Below, piece by piece: positions 26,552 through 35,705 of a stretch of 64,000 nucleotides of DNA (the first letter of the stretch is position 1; every line of letters starts with the position of its first letter). The DNA lies in NCBI RefSeq assembly GCF_016937655.1, contig NZ_JAFHKL010000011.1, positions 91,987 to 155,986 of the forward strand. Reading direction: 5' to 3'. The DNA comes from Chromobacterium alkanivorans. GTDB lineage: Bacteria; Pseudomonadota; Gammaproteobacteria; Burkholderiales; Chromobacteriaceae. Below the pieces are notes generated by a model. It made no database searches. It had not been told where the DNA came from and saw only the letters and a program-made list of their open reading frames with translations. Made by a program: the position numbers and the translations under genes.

Positions 26552-27196
26552 TCAGCCCAGGCAGGCGCTGAGCGCCGCTTCCAGCTCCGGGCGCAGGGCG
26601 GTGAAGTCCGCGGCGGGCCCCTGGCTCAGCAAGGCTTGGGAGATTGCGCCGTAGCACAGACAGTGGGCCATGCTCGCGGCGCCGTCCAGCCGCGGCGGCG
26701 GCTCGGCGGCGGCGGCCAGCGCCGCGCGCCAGATGTCCACGTATTGCCGGTAGTGGCGGCGGTAGGCGTCCAGCGGGGACACCCGGCGCTCCAGCTGGAA
26801 CAAGGCGCTCCAGGCCGCCGGCTGGCGCTGCACCGCGTCCAGCTGCAGCGTCAGCAGCGCGGCGGCGATCTCGCGGCGGTCCGCGCCGCGGCGGGCGGCG
26901 GCTTCGCGACGCAACGCGTCGGCCAGCGTGTGAACGTGCTGATGGATGCACAGCGCGGCCAGGCCGTCCATATTGCACACGTATTGGTAGAAGGTGCCGA
27001 CCGCCACGCCGGCGACGGCGGACACTTCGCGCACCGTGGTCTTGGCGTAGCCGCGTTCCAGCAAAACCTGAACAAAGGCCTGTTGCAGCGCGGTCAGGCT
27101 GGCGCGCGAGCGCGACTGGCGCGGACGCCGGCGCGTGGCCGGCGCGGCCTGTTCCGCTTGTTGCGCCGCGGTGGGGGAAACCCGAACATGTCGCAT
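26552..27196 (-). CDS. TetR-family transcriptional regulator
   Basis: 214 residues. The N-terminal helix-turn-helix includes LTALQQAFVQVLLERGYAKTTVREVSAVAGVAVGTFYQYV (about residues 35-75), with the TetR signature GTFYQY. The ligand-binding C-terminal domain is not assignable. It is divergent from the AidB-like gene over 56 bp, so it probably regulates that gene and itself. A basic, low-complexity N-terminal tail (RRRPRQSRSRAS) precedes the domain. Confidence 0.9.
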   Translation of the reverse strand: MRHVRVSPTAAQQAEQAAPATRRRPRQSRSRASLTALQQAFVQVLLERGYAKTTVREVSAVAGVAVGTFYQYVCNMDGLAALCIHQHVHTLADALRREAAARRGADRREIAAALLTLQLDAVQRQPAAWSALFQLERRVSPLDAYRRHYRQYVDIWRAALAAAAEPPPRLDGAASMAHCLCYGAISQALLSQGPAADFTALRPELEAALSACLG

Positions 27197-27252
27197 CGCC
27201 GCTTTCCTTATACTTTCGTCATGGCCGCTGCGCGGCGCGAGGAGACGGAACG

Positions 27253-28899
27253 ATGATCTGGCAAACCCATGAAGTGAGCAACCAGTACGAAGAACTGGCG
27301 GATTACTCGCTGTACGACAGCGATCCGGCCTTGAACGAAGTCCTGCTGCGCGCCGACGCCGGCTGGGCCGAGGCCGGGTTGCGCGCCTACGGCGAGCGCC
27401 TGGGGCGGACGGACAGTTTCGAACTGGCCGAGCAAGCCAACCGCCACGCGCCGGAGCTGAGGGCCTTTGACCGTCGCGGCCGCCGTATCGATCAGGTGGA
27501 CTCCCACCCGAGCTGGCACCAGCTGTTGGCGCTGTACCGCGAGCAAGGCCTGGTGAGCATGCCCTTCGACAGCGAACGGACGGGGCGCTGGAGCGCGACG
27601 ATGGCCGGCCTCTATCTGCATGGCCAGGTGGAAGCCGGCAGCCTGTGCCCGGCGACGATGACCCAGGCCGCCATCCCCTTGCTGCGGCGCGAGCCGGCGC
27701 TGTGGGCGCAGCTGGGCGACAAGTTGTTCAGCTGCGTTCACGACAGCCGCGACCTGCCGCTGGAGCGCAAGGCGTCGGCCTGGATAGGCATGGGCATGAC
27801 CGAGAAGCAGGGCGGCTCCGACCTGCGCGCCAACACCACGCGGGCGACGCCCTTGGGCGCCGGCGGCCGCGGCGGCGAATATCTGCTGCGCGGCCACAAA
27901 TGGTTCTGGTCAGCGCCGATGTGCGACGCCCACCTGGTGCTGGCCAAAACCGCCGACGGCGCGTCTTGCTGCTTCTACGTGCCGCGCTGGCGGCCGGACG
28001 GCGAGCGCAACGCGGTGCGGATCCAGCGCCTGAAGGACAAGGTGGGCAACCGCAGCAACGCCGGCTGCGAGGTGGAGTTCCAGGACGCCTGGGGCGTGCT
28101 GATCGGCGAGGAGGGACGCGGCATTCCCACCATCATCGAAATGGCCGGCTACACCCGGCTCAACTGCGTGATCGGCAGCGCCGCGCTGCTGCGCCAGGGC
28201 ACGGTGCAAGCCTTGGCCTACGCGCGGCGGCGCACGGCTTTCGGCAAGCGGCTGGCCGAGCAGCCCATCATGCGCGCGGTGCTGGCGGACCTGGCGCTGG
28301 AGAGCGAGGCGGCGTTGCAGTTGGCGGCGAGGCTGTCCGAAGCCTTCGAGCGCGACGACGCGCCGGCGCTGCGCGGCTGGAAGCGCATCGTCACGCCGGC
28401 CGCCAAGTTCTGGGTGTGCAAGCGCGCGGTGGCGCTGAGCGGCGAGGCGATGGAGGTGTTCGGCGGCAACGGCTACGTCGACGGGCCGATGGCGCGTCTG
28501 TATCGCGAAGCGCCGCTGAATTCTATCTGGGAGGGCGCCGGCAATGTGATGTGTCTGGACGTGCTGCGCGCGCTGCAGCGCGAGCCCGCCGCCTGGGAGG
28601 CCTTGCTGGCCGAGCTGGAGGACTGGGCCGGCGACGAGGCGGCGACGCGGCGCGCGTTGGCTCAGTTGCGGGCGTTGGCCGCCGAGCCGGAACCCTTGGA
28701 GTGGCAGGGGCGCCGGTTCGCGCAATTGCTGGTTTTGACGGCGCAGGCCTGCCTATTGCTGCGCCACGCGCCGGCGGCGCTGGCCCGGGGTTTCGTCGAC
28801 ACACGGCTGGACGATGGGCAATGGGGGCGCGTGGCCGGCGCGCTGGACGCGCGGCGGCTGGATGTTGAGGCCATTCTGCTGCGCGCCTTGCCCGTCTGA
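27253..28899 (+). CDS. AidB-like acyl-CoA dehydrogenase superfamily flavoprotein
   Basis: 548 residues, against 541 for E. coli AidB. The N-terminus WQTHEVSNQ, then EAGSLCPATMTQAAIPLL, IGMGMTEKQGGSDLRANTTRA near 180, and YTRLNCVIGSAALLRQG near 298 match the AidB branch of acyl-CoA dehydrogenases. AidB binds FAD and DNA and is induced by alkylation damage in E. coli. No Ada or AlkB gene is near, and the divergent regulator is TetR-type, so control here probably differs. The start follows GGAGAC. It converges on prpF with 11 bp between stops. Confidence 0.87.
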   Translation: MIWQTHEVSNQYEELADYSLYDSDPALNEVLLRADAGWAEAGLRAYGERLGRTDSFELAEQANRHAPELRAFDRRGRRIDQVDSHPSWHQLLALYREQGLVSMPFDSERTGRWSATMAGLYLHGQVEAGSLCPATMTQAAIPLLRREPALWAQLGDKLFSCVHDSRDLPLERKASAWIGMGMTEKQGGSDLRANTTRATPLGAGGRGGEYLLRGHKWFWSAPMCDAHLVLAKTADGASCCFYVPRWRPDGERNAVRIQRLKDKVGNRSNAGCEVEFQDAWGVLIGEEGRGIPTIIEMAGYTRLNCVIGSAALLRQGTVQALAYARRRTAFGKRLAEQPIMRAVLADLALESEAALQLAARLSEAFERDDAPALRGWKRIVTPAAKFWVCKRAVALSGEAMEVFGGNGYVDGPMARLYREAPLNSIWEGAGNVMCLDVLRALQREPAAWEALLAELEDWAGDEAATRRALAQLRALAAEPEPLEWQGRRFAQLLVLTAQACLLLRHAPAALARGFVDTRLDDGQWGRVAGALDARRLDVEAILLRALPV

Positions 28900-28910
28900 G
28901 CCGGGAGGCG

Positions 28911-30101
28911 TCAGAACGCGTCGCCCGGCACCCGCACCCAGCCTTCCATCAGCACCCGCGCGCTGCGGCTCATCACCGCCTTGGTCACGGTCCAGGCGCC
29001 GTCTTGCTGGCGCGCCTCGGCGCCGACGCGCAAGGTGCCGGACGGGTGGCCGAAACGCACCACCCGGCGCTTGCCGCCGCCGGCGGCCAGGTTGACCAGG
29101 GTGCCGGGAATGGCCGCGGCGGTGCCGATGGCCACCGCCGCGGTGCCCATCATCGCGTGGTGCAGCTTGCCCATGGACATCGCTCGCGCCAGCAGATCGA
29201 TGTCGGCGGCGCGCACCGTCTTGCCGCTGGAGGCGGCGTAGTCGGCCGGCGGCGCGACGAAGGCGATCTTGGGCGTGTGCTGGCGGCTGGCGATGTCGCC
29301 CAGCGTCTTGATCAGGCCCATTTTCAGCGCGCCGTGCGCGCGGATGGCTTCGAAGCGCGCCAGCGCCGCCGGGTCTGAGTTGATCGTGTCCTGCAGCTCG
29401 GCGCCGCTATAGCCGATGTCGGCGGCGTTGACGAAGATGGTGGGAATGCCGGCGTTGATCAAGGTGGCCGGGAGCATGCCGACGCCGGGCACGTCCAGCG
29501 TGTCCACCAGTTGGCCGGTGGGGAACATCGCGCCGCCGTCGCCGTCGCCTTCGTCGGCCGGGTCCAGGAATTCCAGCGGCACTTCGGCGGCGGGGAAGGT
29601 GACGCCGTCCAGTTCGAAATCGCCGGTCTCCTGCACCTGACCGTTGACGATGGGCACGTGGGCGACGATGGTCTTGCCGATATTGGCCTGCCAGATGCGC
29701 ACGCTGCAGACGCCGTCGGCGGGTAGGCGCGCCGGATCGATCAGGCCGCCGGCGATGGCGAAGGGCCCCACCGCCGCGGACAGATTGCCGCAATTGCCGC
29801 TCCAGTCGACGAAGGCCTGATCTATCGCCACCTGGCCGAACAGATAATCGACGTCGTGACCCGGCCGCTCGGACTTGGACACGATTACGGTCTTGCTGGT
29901 GCTGGAGGTGGCGCCGCCCATGCCGTCTATCTGTTTGCCGTAGGGGTCAGGGCTGCCGATCACGCGCAGCAGCAGCGCGTCGCGCGCCGCGCCCGGCCGG
30001 CGCGCGGCCTCCGGCAGGTCCTGCAGCCGGAAGAACACGCCTTTGCTGGTGCCGCCGCGCATATAGGTGGCGGGGATGCGGATCTGGGCTGGGTGGTTCA
30101 T
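28911..30101 (-). CDS. prpF: 2-methylaconitate cis-trans isomerase
   Basis: 396 residues. PrpF isomerises 2-methylaconitate so that it can be hydrated in the methylcitrate cycle of propionate oxidation; it works with AcnD. Signatures: PATYMRGGTSKGVFF near residue 10, DGMGGATSSTSKTVIV near 60 and DWSGNCGNLSAAVGPFAI near 98 (catalytic Cys). It is the last gene of the prp operon and is separated from acnD by an inserted DUF559 gene. Its start follows AGGAAAA, 30 bp after the DUF559 stop, so readthrough from the upstream genes is likely. Confidence 0.95.
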   Translation of the reverse strand: MNHPAQIRIPATYMRGGTSKGVFFRLQDLPEAARRPGAARDALLLRVIGSPDPYGKQIDGMGGATSSTSKTVIVSKSERPGHDVDYLFGQVAIDQAFVDWSGNCGNLSAAVGPFAIAGGLIDPARLPADGVCSVRIWQANIGKTIVAHVPIVNGQVQETGDFELDGVTFPAAEVPLEFLDPADEGDGDGGAMFPTGQLVDTLDVPGVGMLPATLINAGIPTIFVNAADIGYSGAELQDTINSDPAALARFEAIRAHGALKMGLIKTLGDIASRQHTPKIAFVAPPADYAASSGKTVRAADIDLLARAMSMGKLHHAMMGTAAVAIGTAAAIPGTLVNLAAGGGKRRVVRFGHPSGTLRVGAEARQQDGAWTVTKAVMSRSARVLMEGWVRVPGDAF

Positions 30102-30131
30102 ATGCTTGTTTTCCTGTGTTTGCCGCTGTGT

Positions 30132-30470
30132 TCATTTAGCCCGGGCGTTCAGGGCTTGCCATATCGTTTCAAGAACGGTGTCTCGATTTCGCAGAATATC
30201 GTGGTTCCAGAAGTGCATGATTCTGAAACCCTGCGCTTGCAGCCAAGCGTCGCGCGCGGCGTCGCTGCGGCTTTCATGATGTTGGCCGCCGTCCGCCTCT
30301 ATGATCAGCCGCGCGCCGAAGTGGACGAAATCGACGATGTAGGGGCCGATTATTTGTTGGCGGCGGAATTTCTCGCCGTTCAGCCGGTGGGCGCGGAGTT
30401 GCTTCCAGAGCAGCTGTTCGGCATCGGTCATATTGCGGCGCAAGGATTTGGCGAAATCGAGCTGGCGCAT
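30132..30470 (-). CDS. DUF559 endonuclease-domain protein
   Basis: 112 residues of the DUF559 family, related by fold to very-short-patch-repair (Vsr) and PD-(D/E)XK nucleases. Visible: LRRNMTDAEQLLWKQLRAHRL at 11-31, FRRQQIIGPYIVDFVHFGARLIIEADGGQHHES (about 36-68) holding the D...E-x-D/G core, and DAWLQAQGFRIMHFWNHDIL. Function is not established. It interrupts the prp operon between acnD and prpF. Its Shine-Dalgarno is the G-rich arm of the adjoining hairpin repeat, which directly touches the start codon. It is probably a late insertion. Confidence 0.88.
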   Translation of the reverse strand: MRQLDFAKSLRRNMTDAEQLLWKQLRAHRLNGEKFRRQQIIGPYIVDFVHFGARLIIEADGGQHHESRSDAARDAWLQAQGFRIMHFWNHDILRNRDTVLETIWQALNARAK

Positions 30471-30657
30471 CCCCCTCTCCCCAACCCCTCTCCCGCGGGG
30501 GGAGAGGGGCTTGCTGAGTCGTTGACGCTTGGCCTGCCTACCTTGAGTTTCCTTATTGGCAAACTCAAGTAATGAGATTGCCAGCCAATGTCAGGAATAA
30601 AACAAAATTTAATAGTCACCCCTCTCCCCTTGCGGGAGAGGGGCCGGGGGAGAGGGG
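30471..30657. repeat. REP/BIME-like inverted pair of CCCCTCTCCC hairpins
   Basis: Two hairpins with identical 10-bp stems, CCCCTCTCCC/GGGAGAGGGG, at 30485-30509 and 30619-30643. Each has an extra outer half-arm (CCCCCTCTCCCC at 30471, GGGGGAGAGGGG at 30646), so the two ends are inverted copies of about 40 bp. The 109-bp centre is AT-richer and holds a further 9-bp stem (30542-30550 with 30561-30569). The unit exactly fills the space from the DUF559 start codon to the acnD stop codon. Confidence 0.75.
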
Positions 30658-33264
30658 TCAGCCTCTCGCCCCCTCCAAAAAGTCCTGCGCGAAGCGCTGC
30701 AACACGCCGCCGGCCTCGTAGATCGACACTTCTTCCGCGGTGTCCAGCCTACAGGTCACCGGCACTTGCGCGGTGTCGCCGTTCTTGCGGTGGATCAGCA
30801 GCGTCAGCTCGGCGCGCGGCTGGCGCAGGCCTGTCACGTCGTAGGTCTCGCTGCCGTCCAGCGCCAGCGTTTTGCGGTTGACGCCGGGCTGGAACTCCAG
30901 CGGCAGCACCCCCATGCCGATCAGATTGGTGCGGTGGATGCGCTCGAAGCCTTCGGCGACGATGGCCTCGACGCCGGCCAGGCGCACGCCCTTGGCCGCC
31001 CAGTCGCGCGAACTGCCCTGGCCGTAGTCGGCGCCGGCGACGATGATCAGCGGCTGCTTGCGCTGCATATAGGTTTCGATCGCCTCCCACATCCGCATCG
31101 TCTTGCCTTCCGGCTCCACGCGCGCCAGCGAGCCCTGGCGCACCGAGCCGTCCGCGTTCAACACCATTTCATTGAACAGCTTGGGATTGGCGAAGGTGGC
31201 GCGCTGCGCGGTCAGGTGGTCGCCGCGGTGGGTGGCGTAGGAGTTGAAGTCTTCTTCCGGCAGGCCCATCTTCGCCAGGTATTCGCCGGCCGCCGAGTCC
31301 AGCAGGATGGCGTTGGACGGCGACAAGTGGTCGGTGGTGATGTTGTCCGGCAGCAGGGCCAGCGGGCGCATGCCGCGCAGGGTGCGCTCGCCGGCCAGCG
31401 CGCCTTCCCAATACGGCGGGCGGCGGATATAGGTGGATTGCGGCCGCCAGGCGTACAGCGGGCTGGCCTTGGCGGCGGCGTCTTGCCGGACGGCGAACAT
31501 CGGCTCGTAGACCTGGCGGAAGTGTTCGGGCTTGACCGCCCGGCGCAGCACCGCGTCGATCTCCGCGTCGTCCGGCCAGATGTCCTTGAGCCGGATCTCC
31601 TTGCCGTCGGCGACGCCGAGCACGTCTTTTTCGATGTCGAAGCGCATGGTGCCGGCGATGGCGTAGGCGATCACCAGCGGCGGCGAGGCCAGGAAGGCCT
31701 GCTTGGCGTAGGGGTGGATGCGGCCGTCGAAGTTGCGGTTGCCGGACAGCACCGCCGTCGCGTACAGGTCGCGCTCCACGATCTCCTGCTGGATCTTGGG
31801 TTCCAGCGCGCCGGACATGCCGTTGCAGGTGGTGCAGGCGAAGGCGACGATGCCGAAGCCCAGTTGCTCCAGCTCGGACAGCAGGCCGGCTTCCTTCAGA
31901 TAAAGCTCGACCGCCTTGGAGCCCGGCGCCAGCGAGGACTTCACCCACGGCTTGCGAACCAGACCCAGCCGGTTGGCGTTGCGCGCCAGCAGGCCGGCGG
32001 CTATCACATTGCGCGGGTTGGAGGTGTTGGTGCAGCTGGTGATGGCGGCGATGATCACCGCGCCGTCCGGCATCAGGCCCTGGGCCTCCTCTGCGCGCGC
32101 CTGCGCCAGGTTCACGGCGATGCCGCGTTCGGCCAGCGCCGACACCGGCAGCCGCTTGTGCGGATTGGACGGGCCGGCCAGGTTGCGGCACACGCTGGAC
32201 AGGTCGAAACGCAGCACCCGCTCGTAGACGGCGTTTTGCAGCGTGTCGGCCCACAGGCCGGCGGTCTTGGCGTAGGTCTCCACCAGCCGGACCTGCTCGT
32301 CGCTGCGGCCGGTCAGCTTCAGGTAGGCGATGGTCTGTTCGTCGATGAAGAACAGCGCCGCGGTGGCGCCATACTCCGGCGCCATATTGGAGATGGTGGC
32401 GCGGTCGCCCAGGGTCAGCGCCGCCGCGCCCGCGCCGTAGAATTCCAGATACGCGCCGACCACCTTCTGCTGGCGCAGGAATTCGGTCAGCGCCAGCACC
32501 ACGTCGGTGGCGGTGATGCCGGGGCCGGGCTGGCCGGACAGCTCCACGCCGACGATGTCCGGCAGCCGCATCCACGATGCGCGGCCCAGCATCACGTTTT
32601 CCGCCTCCAGGCCGCCGACGCCGACGGCGATCACGCCCAGCGCGTCCACATGCGGGGTGTGGCTGTCGGTGCCGACGCAGGTGTCCGGGTAGGCGACGCC
32701 GTGCTCGGCGTGGATCACCGGCGACATCTTTTCCAGATTGATCTGATGCATGATGCCGTTGCCGGCCGGGATCACGTCGACGTTGTCGAAGGCGCGTTTG
32801 GTCCATTCGATGAAATGGAAGCGGTCCTCGTTGCGCCGGTCCTCGATCGCGCGGTTCTTTTCGAAAGCCTGCGGGTCAAAGCCGCCGCACTCCACCGCCA
32901 GCGAGTGGTCGACGATCAGCTGCACCGGCACCACCGGGTTGACTTGGGCTGGGTCGCCGCCCTGGTCGGCGATGGCGTCGCGCAGGCCGGCCAGGTCCAC
33001 CAGCGCGGTCTGGCCCAGGATGTCGTGGCAGACCACGCGCGCCGGGAACCAGGGGAAGTCGCGCTCGCGCTTGCGATGGGCGATCTGCTCCAGGCATTCG
33101 CCCAGCAGCGCCGGCTCGCAGCGGCGCACCAGGTTTTCGGCGTGGACGCGGCCGGTGTAGGGCAGTTGCTCCCAGGCGCCGGGGCGGATGGCGTCGATGG
33201 CGGCGCGGGCGTCGAAGTAGTCGAGCCCGGTGCCGGGCAGGGGAATGCGGTAAGCGGAATTCAT
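30658..33264 (-). CDS. acnD: Fe-S 2-methylisocitrate dehydratase, AcnD type
   Basis: 868 residues, aconitase superfamily. Dehydrates 2-methylcitrate in the methylcitrate cycle, paired with PrpF, and replaces PrpD. [4Fe-4S] cysteines are in SCTNTSNPRN near 430 and ACTTCNGMSG near 495. The swivel domain is C-terminal (PDNITTDHLSPSNAIL, GADYGQGSSRDWAAKGVRLAGV). The start is ATG 33264, or ATG 33267 one codon earlier; no strong Shine-Dalgarno is visible for either. The stop codon abuts the hairpin repeat, which may affect 3'-end stability or continued transcription into DUF559-prpF. Confidence 0.95.
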   Translation of the reverse strand: MNSAYRIPLPGTGLDYFDARAAIDAIRPGAWEQLPYTGRVHAENLVRRCEPALLGECLEQIAHRKRERDFPWFPARVVCHDILGQTALVDLAGLRDAIADQGGDPAQVNPVVPVQLIVDHSLAVECGGFDPQAFEKNRAIEDRRNEDRFHFIEWTKRAFDNVDVIPAGNGIMHQINLEKMSPVIHAEHGVAYPDTCVGTDSHTPHVDALGVIAVGVGGLEAENVMLGRASWMRLPDIVGVELSGQPGPGITATDVVLALTEFLRQQKVVGAYLEFYGAGAAALTLGDRATISNMAPEYGATAALFFIDEQTIAYLKLTGRSDEQVRLVETYAKTAGLWADTLQNAVYERVLRFDLSSVCRNLAGPSNPHKRLPVSALAERGIAVNLAQARAEEAQGLMPDGAVIIAAITSCTNTSNPRNVIAAGLLARNANRLGLVRKPWVKSSLAPGSKAVELYLKEAGLLSELEQLGFGIVAFACTTCNGMSGALEPKIQQEIVERDLYATAVLSGNRNFDGRIHPYAKQAFLASPPLVIAYAIAGTMRFDIEKDVLGVADGKEIRLKDIWPDDAEIDAVLRRAVKPEHFRQVYEPMFAVRQDAAAKASPLYAWRPQSTYIRRPPYWEGALAGERTLRGMRPLALLPDNITTDHLSPSNAILLDSAAGEYLAKMGLPEEDFNSYATHRGDHLTAQRATFANPKLFNEMVLNADGSVRQGSLARVEPEGKTMRMWEAIETYMQRKQPLIIVAGADYGQGSSRDWAAKGVRLAGVEAIVAEGFERIHRTNLIGMGVLPLEFQPGVNRKTLALDGSETYDVTGLRQPRAELTLLIHRKNGDTAQVPVTCRLDTAEEVSIYEAGGVLQRFAQDFLEGARG

Positions 33265-33320
33265 CATGTCATGGCCAATTTGAAAATCAGGGGCGGGGGC
33301 CGCGGCGGCCCCCGGTCCGG

Positions 33321-34469
33321 TCAGCGCTGTTCCAGCGGCACGAAGACCTGGTCTTCCGGGCCGATGTAGTTGGCGCTGGGGCGGATGATCTTGCCGTCCT
33401 GGCGTTGTTCTATCACGTGAGCGCTCCAGCCGCTGGTGCGGGCGATCACGAACAGCGGGGTGAACATGGCGGTGGGCACGCCCATCATGTGGTAGCTGAC
33501 CGCGGAAAACCAGTCCAGATTGGGGAACATCTTCTTGATGTCCCACATCACGGTTTCCAGCCGCTCGGCGATGTCGAACATTTTGCCGTTGCCGGCGGAC
33601 TTGGACAGTTCGCGCGCCACGTCCTTGATCACCTTGTTGCGCGGGTCGGAAATGGTGTAGACCGGGTGGCCGAAGCCGATCACCACTTCCTTGCGTTCCA
33701 CGCGCTCGCGGATGTCGGCTTCGGCTTCGGCCGGGCTTGCGTAGCGTTGCTGGATGTCGAAGGCCACTTCGTTGGCGCCGCCGTGCTTGGGGCCGCGCAG
33801 CGCGCCGATGGCGCCGGCGATGGCGCTGTGCATGTCCGAGCCGGTGCCGGCGATGACGCGGGCGGTGAAGGTGGAGGCGTTGAACTCATGCTCGGCGTAC
33901 AGATTGAGCGAGGTGTGCATCGCGCGCACCCATTCCTGCGACGGCTTCTCGCCGTGCAGCAGGTGCAGGAAGTGGCCGCCTATGCTGTCGTCGTCGGTTT
34001 CCACCTCGATGCGCTTGCCGTTGTGGCTGAAATGGTGCCAGTACAGCAGCATCGAACCCAGGCTGGCCATCAGCCGGTCGGCGATGTCGCGCGCGCCGGC
34101 CTGATTGTGGTCGTCCTTCTCCGGCAAGGCGCAGCCCAGCGCGGACACGCCGCTGCGCATAACGTCCATAGGGTGGGCGCTGGCCGGCAGCGCCTCCAGC
34201 ACCGCCTTCACCGCCGCCGGCAGGCCACGCAGCGACTTGAGCTTTTTCTTGTAGCCGACCAGCTCGGCCTTGTTCGGCAGCTTGCCGTGCACCAGCAGAT
34301 AGGCCACTTCTTCGAACTCGCAGCGGCCGGCGAGGTCGAGGATGTCGTAGCCGCGGTAGTGCAGGTCGTTGCCGCTGCGGCCTACGGTGCACAGCGCGGT
34401 GTTGCCGGCGGCGACGCCGGACAGGGCTACGGACTTCTTGGGTTTGATGCCAACAACGGTTTCGCTCAT
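33321..34469 (-). CDS. prpC: 2-methylcitrate synthase
   Basis: 382 residues. Condenses propionyl-CoA with oxaloacetate. The citrate synthase fold is shown by [22 protein letters not shown] near 40, [16 protein letters not shown] near 105, the catalytic region [12 protein letters not shown] near 225 and [19 protein letters not shown] near 268. The short form and genomic setting separate it from GltA. ATG 34469 follows AGGAGAAAACC; longer reading from 34673 overlaps the cupin gene and is rejected. Confidence 0.96.
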   Translation of the reverse strand: MSETVVGIKPKKSVALSGVAAGNTALCTVGRSGNDLHYRGYDILDLAGRCEFEEVAYLLVHGKLPNKAELVGYKKKLKSLRGLPAAVKAVLEALPASAHPMDVMRSGVSALGCALPEKDDHNQAGARDIADRLMASLGSMLLYWHHFSHNGKRIEVETDDDSIGGHFLHLLHGEKPSQEWVRAMHTSLNLYAEHEFNASTFTARVIAGTGSDMHSAIAGAIGALRGPKHGGANEVAFDIQQRYASPAEAEADIRERVERKEVVIGFGHPVYTISDPRNKVIKDVARELSKSAGNGKMFDIAERLETVMWDIKKMFPNLDWFSAVSYHMMGVPTAMFTPLFVIARTSGWSAHVIEQRQDGKIIRPSANYIGPEDQVFVPLEQR

Positions 34470-34501
34470 GGTTTTCTCCTGATCGCAGACCTGCGGAATG
34501 A

Positions 34502-34828
34502 TTATTTTTCGTAGAAAACGGCCAGCCAGACGCTGTCCCGCTCCGGCGCGGTCCAGGCCACCCGGTGGCGGCGGTGCGCGGCGATGGCTACGCAATCGCC
34601 CGGATTCAGCCTGAGGCGCTGCGGCGGGTCCTGGCATTCCAGTTCGGCCGCGCCGGACAGCAGCAGCACCCATTCTTCTTCATCCTGTTCATACCAGAAG
34701 CCGTCCGGCGAAGAATGGCCGCGCGACACGATGCGTTCGACGCGGAAGCCTTTCTCGCCGCTGAACAAGGTCTGCAGCAACTCTTCCGGCAGCTGCGCCG
34801 GGATGTCGCCGAACAGATTATTCGGCAC
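34502..34828 (-). CDS. Cupin-domain protein inside the prp operon
   Basis: 108 residues with one beta-barrel cupin domain: [19 protein letters not shown] (motif 1, about 47-65) and [20 protein letters not shown] (motif 2, about 74-93). Several usual metal-binding histidines of motif 1 are replaced (EQDEEEW), so metal binding is uncertain. It overlaps prpB by 11 bp and precedes prpC by 32 bp, so it is cotranscribed. I know no defined role for it in propionate oxidation. A small-molecule-binding or protective role is possible. Confidence 0.82.
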   Translation of the reverse strand: MPNNLFGDIPAQLPEELLQTLFSGEKGFRVERIVSRGHSSPDGFWYEQDEEEWVLLLSGAAELECQDPPQRLRLNPGDCVAIAAHRRHRVAWTAPERDSVWLAVFYEK

Positions 34829-35705
34829 CGCCGCCCTCCTGGCGGAACAAGGCGTCCAGTTTTTGTTCGTAGGCGTGGTAGTCCAGATGCTCGTACAGTT
34901 CGGCGCGCGTCTGCATGGCGTCCAGCACCGCCTGCTGGCCGCCGTCGCGGCGGATCGCGCCGTAGACGCCGAGAGCGGCCTGGCTCATCGCGCGGAAGGC
35001 GGACAAGGGATAGAGCACCAGGCCGACGCCGTGTTCGCCCAGCTCGCGGGTGTTGAACAGCGGCGTGGCGCCGAATTCGGTGATATTGGCCAGCACCGGC
35101 ACCTTCACCGCCTCGGCGAAGCGGCGGTACATCGCCAGCTCCGTCATCGCTTCCGGAAAGATCATGTCGGCGCCGGCTTCTACGCAGGCGACGGCGCGCT
35201 CGATGGCGGCGTCCAGCCCCTCGACCGCCAGCGCGTCGGTGCGCGCCATGATCACGAAGCCGTCGTCGCGGCGCGCGTCCACCGCCGCCTTGACGCGGTC
35301 CACCATCTCCTCCTGGCTGACGATGGCCTTGTTGGGGCGGTGGCCGCAGCGCTTCTGCTGCACCTGGTCTTCGATGTGGACCGCGGCGGCACCAGCCTTT
35401 TCCAGGCTGCGCACCGCGCGGGCGATGTTGAAGGCGCCGCCCCAGCCGGTGTCGATGTCCACCAAGAGCGGCAGCTCGGTGACGTCGGTGATGCGGCGCA
35501 CGTCGATCAACACGTCTTCCAGCGTGGTGATGCCCAGGTCCGGAATGCCACAGGAGCAGGCGGCCACGCCGCCGCCGGACAAATACAGCGCCTTGAAGCC
35601 GGAGTGCTCGGCCAGCCGGGCGGCGTAGGCGTTGACCGCGCCCACCACTTGCAGGGGATGTTCGTTTGCAACCGCTTGGCGGAAGCGTTGGCCGGGAGTG
35701 CTCAT
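34818..35705 (-). CDS. prpB: 2-methylisocitrate lyase
   Basis: 295 residues. Cleaves 2-methylisocitrate to pyruvate and succinate, the last step of the cycle. The isocitrate-lyase superfamily signature KRCGH lies in [15 protein letters not shown] near residue 121, [11 protein letters not shown] near 85 binds Mg2+, and [19 protein letters not shown] near 158 follows. ATG 35705 has AAAGGAA upstream; a reading from 35777 adds 24 residues outside the family. First gene of the operon. No prpR is adjacent in this window. Confidence 0.96.
   Translation of the reverse strand: MSTPGQRFRQAVANEHPLQVVGAVNAYAARLAEHSGFKALYLSGGGVAACSCGIPDLGITTLEDVLIDVRRITDVTELPLLVDIDTGWGGAFNIARAVRSLEKAGAAAVHIEDQVQQKRCGHRPNKAIVSQEEMVDRVKAAVDARRDDGFVIMARTDALAVEGLDAAIERAVACVEAGADMIFPEAMTELAMYRRFAEAVKVPVLANITEFGATPLFNTRELGEHGVGLVLYPLSAFRAMSQAALGVYGAIRRDGGQQAVLDAMQTRAELYEHLDYHAYEQKLDALFRQEGGGAE

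Noticed and set aside
30471..30657. CRISPR-like repeats
   Set aside because: Only two hairpins in inverted, not direct, order with one spacer, and no cas genes. A REP/BIME-type element explains it better.
30766..33369. 867-codon open frame opposite acnD, and the 940-codon frame opposite lepA-lepB (40110-42932)
   Set aside because: Both mirror highly conserved genes in GC-rich sequence and show no domain or start signal of their own.
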